A DNA stretch of 64,000 nucleotides, taken from Cordia subcordata (Eukaryota; Streptophyta; Magnoliopsida; Boraginales; Cordiaceae). A program made the position numbers and the translations under genes. The notes beneath the pieces were generated by a model. That model was given only the letters and a program-made list of their open reading frames with translations. It ran no database searches and had not been told where the DNA came from. This document shows, piece after piece, positions 60,906 to 64,000 of the stretch (position 1 is its first letter; each line of letters begins with the position of its first letter). The stretch is from positions 18,636,001-18,700,000 of the forward strand of contig JAPTOF010000005.1 of the NCBI GenBank assembly GCA_028554755.1, in the 5' to 3' direction.

Positions 60906-61180
60906 AAATGATAAAAAGGATGGTCGAGTGGTGTGCCACAGGCATTACCTGCATTGTTAACCAATTGGATGTTCCTTCAAGACGGCAGCTTTCAGAAACG
61001 ACTTATGTTCGCAATGGCTCGTTATATTAAGCGACAGGTCGGTGAAAACTTTTCGATGTGAGAGGCTTTCACTGGGCACCCAACTTTACATCTCTGTTGC
61101 TGAGCCTAATGGCTTTGTCTCAATTTCACCGTACCAGAATGGTAAAAGAATATGGGAACAACCATTAGCTTTGTAATATA
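60906..61180. other. Less AT-rich island of unknown nature
   Basis: About 230 bases with near-balanced composition stand out from the AT-rich surroundings. No open frame longer than about 40 codons and no recognised motif were found. It could be a decayed exon, a non-coding RNA or a repeat fragment. Confidence 0.35.
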
Positions 61181-64000
61181 GTAGTTTGTTACTTGTCTTC
61201 TATTTTGTGGGTTTTGAGATTAATTCTCGTTATATACATTATTTATATCTATGGCTCTTAGAACTAGTGTTGCACTTAATAGTCACCGATACTCAACTTA
61301 AATTAGTGTTGCATTTATGTTAAGTCTTTAAGTAAAGTGGTAAACTAATACTAAGTTTAAGATTTCGAAATTCCATTTTTACTTTAGAGATGATTGTCAT
61401 TTTTTATCCTTCTTTTTGGTTTTGAATGCATTGATAATTTTTTAAAAATTTAAAATTTTAAATGATGTTGTGAATTAATACTAAGATCGAAGATTTGAAA
61501 ATCTATCTATACTTTAGAATGGTCTTTTTTTTTTTTAACCACTTGTCATACACCTCATTACTTGTTAGATTCCAAATATGCTGGTGGAAAATTTTTGCAC
61601 CAGTCATGTCTAAACCGTCAAAATTCACTTACTGCTAGTTAGCTTCCATACGTTTTTGTCAAGGGTAACTCTCATAATTACTCGACATCATTTATATGTT
61701 AATTTACTTTAGTCTTTATTACTTTTAAAAATAACACAATTAATTCTCGTTGTTTATATCTTATTTTCAATTTAGTCTACCTTGTTTTAAAAAGTAATGT
61801 AACTAGTGTTGATGTCACCAAAAATTGGTGCAAATAGTCCCTCCGATTCACCAAATATAAAAAGCCAAATGCACTACTTCTTGGGTAACACTAGGACCAA
61901 ATGCATAAAATTATACTGACTAAAATAAATAGTATGTAAACATGGAGAGCAAATATGAGATTTGCCATTTTGTTACTCATTAGAGGACTGCTCGGGATGA
62001 GGTCTGCATTCATGTCACATAAGGTTGGGATTAAAGTTGTCATTCAGTAAAGAGTTATCTTAATTTTTTATTTAAGAAAAGTTTTTATAGTCAAATAATA
62101 TACACAATGAAGATTAATTTCAAAATGTTCTTGCATGGAAGGCAAGTAACACACTACATACAAGGCCATAAGACTTGTGGCATATCGGTCTCAGTTTTAA
62201 TACATTCCTATACCTTGCATACATGTGTAGAACCCAGAAGATAGATTGTTACTCATATTTGACTTTTCAGGAATAGGGTAAACTTTCAATCATATTTTGC
62301 TGGTTTTCATCATTCAATTTACAATAAATCAAGTAAAATATGATAAAAAAAAAAAAGTGAGCACTCTGCTGAGTTCTGAATTTCTCGACGTGTTTATTTT
62401 TATTGAATTAGTAGTTTTTGTTCTTGATTCTTTAGTACCTTCAGTCAAAAGGCAAGTCAGAAAGAAGAAAAATGGTACGTGATAAAAGGCAATCTGTATC
62501 TTCGTTATTAATTATATATATTGTGATTGATTATTATTAAAATCTATTGGCAAGATGTATCTAATAAATACACCCATCTTCCAAAAGTACATTCCCGTAC
62601 CAAAAAGACTACATCTAGCCATAATCTATTCAAAAGGAAAAGTGAAATTAGGCAATGCTTCAAATTAGCTAACAAAGTAAGATTAGAGATTTAATCAGTG
62701 GCTTTCTAAGAAAAAAAATTTTAAAAAGAAAAAAACTTGTTGTTTTGTCCAAATTCAGATGATACCTTAACGCGCAATAATACCAATAGAAAGGGGCAAA
62801 AAAAAAATTAAAGAAAAGAAAATATATTTTCACTAATTGACTTGTAAAAGTCTTTAAAAAAACAAAAAACAAAAAAACCCCTGGTGCTTTAAATTGACAA
62901 CTTAGCAATTCTCAGAAGGGAAAGAAAGCAACAGCTGAAAATGAAAAACAGTGGAGCAATTTGAGTGCATTTCATCAGCTAGAGTAGGTATCTGGAAAAT
63001 TAACTAAAATTTGTGTTTCCCCCCTCGATCTAGCAAGCTACAATTGTGTTTTCGGTCCCCCATGAAGACTATTTTCGGTCTGCTAATTCAATTATAACTA
63101 TCAAATTATCACCTCGTTAAAAAACGTAAACTTATAGAAGAGAGTTCGTTGTATTTATTTATTGTCTTAATAGTAACCCTCCTAATAACTTGTGCCAATA
63201 CATAAACAAGCAAGCATTTTCAAACATAATTTGTCAACCTTTTAAATCTATTAACAATCTGTGAAGTTTCAATTTCCAGTCCAATAGTGAAAGTGAAGTT
63301 TTCCACCATCTGCTGGATGTGGCTATTGTAATCTACATATCTAAGAAGCCACCAAATCTCATCATGAAAAAGATTTTGATAAAGCCTTGGAACCTTGCTT
63401 TAGTTTAAATTGTTCCAACCTGCATGTGGTTTTGATTTTTGTATATAAAAACTAAAAGAGAAGTTAATAAAGAAAAAGATTTTCTGCATGGTTAAACTAG
63501 AAAATAGATTAATTAATTTGCGAGTTTCAAATATTAAAGGAAAGCGATAGTTGAGACTTGAGGTAGGTCTTCTTTGGAACACAGAATGGGGGAATTTTGG
63601 AGCCCAACAAAACAAAATTATCAATTTAAAGAAAAAACGGAAAAGAAAAAGGCGACAAAGCATAAAGAAGCAGATTTAATTAGCCTAAGAACCCAAGACT
63701 AGCTTTACTTTTTTTTTTTTTTTTGTTGCATAGGGAAGAGAGCTTGGATTCTGAAGTGAGATCTCAAAATGACATAAAGCTGGTGTTTGGTTTTTTAGGA
63801 GGGAGCTAGAGCGCTTAGAACATGGACGAGTGATTTGCTCGGATCTCAAGTTTACATATTTGATTAAAGTAAATAATATCGATTTGGGACGAAATCACTC
63901 GAACAAAATCAAATATTTCTAATGTGAATTCAGAAGACCTTTCGTGAAATTTTTCGTTATAGAACAAATCTACATTGTTGGCACAGTCAAGATGACGTGG
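61181..64000. other. Intergenic region, no gene seen
   Basis: AT-rich sequence with T-runs at 61,528-61,537 and 63,709-63,724. ORFs are under 88 codons and of low complexity. The right edge may approach another gene, but nothing can be supported. Confidence 0.6.

Noticed and set aside
1..64000. CRISPR arrays, rRNA genes, organelle inserts, operons
   Set aside because: None fits: introns, LTR elements and plant protein families show a plant nuclear locus, and no regularly spaced repeat-spacer array was seen.

Overview
This window is nuclear DNA from a flowering plant. It has AT-rich intergenic sequence, GT-AG introns, and plant-type Copia, Mutator-like and hAT-like repeats. The protein families and exon structures point to a eudicot, possibly a woody asterid, but the species cannot be read from the sequence. 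All exon boundaries below were joined by hand from frame continuity, splice dinucleotides and family motifs; no alignment was run.

Six protein-coding genes look intact. (1) Positions 135-8737, minus: a GT31 hydroxyproline O-galactosyltransferase with a galectin domain, 632 aa in 7 exons. (2) 17555-18859, minus: a secreted S-like RNase T2, 227 aa in 4 exons. (3) 23386-25604, minus: an AVT1-type amino-acid transporter, about 408 aa in 3 exons. (4) 41316-46490, plus: an apyrase (GDA1/CD39, APY6-like), 547 aa in 8 exons. (5) 49272-53037, plus: a RING-CH (MARCH-like) membrane E3 ligase, 309 aa in 7 exons. (6) 56224-59108, plus: a small purple acid phosphatase, 334 aa in 7 exons. They form no operon-like unit. 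An S-like RNase, an apyrase and a purple acid phosphatase can all release phosphate from organic compounds, but their co-location is probably chance.

The rest is repeat-rich. Intron 1 of the galactosyltransferase holds a complete 5.1 kb Copia element in the same orientation, with 223-bp LTRs that differ at only two sites and a perfect 5-bp target duplication, yet a heavily broken polyprotein. The 25.6-41.3 kb gap holds several MITEs, two solo LTRs, and a nested set: a 3.9 kb non-autonomous Mutator-like element (9-bp duplication) carrying an 811-bp near-perfect palindrome and a 765-bp hAT-type element (8-bp duplication). An 870-bp Mutator-type foldback lies at 20.5 kb. Small MITEs sit in apyrase intron 6, in phosphatase intron 4 and downstream of the RING gene. 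A degenerate repeat array lies at 59.9-60.9 kb.

No rRNA, convincing functional tRNA, CRISPR array or organelle insert was seen. I found no evidence of a wholly new biological system. The most interesting items are the nested transposons, the young but defective Copia insertion, a GC-AG intron with a tandem NAGNAG acceptor in the RING gene, and a short upstream ORF whose stop overlaps the apyrase start codon.
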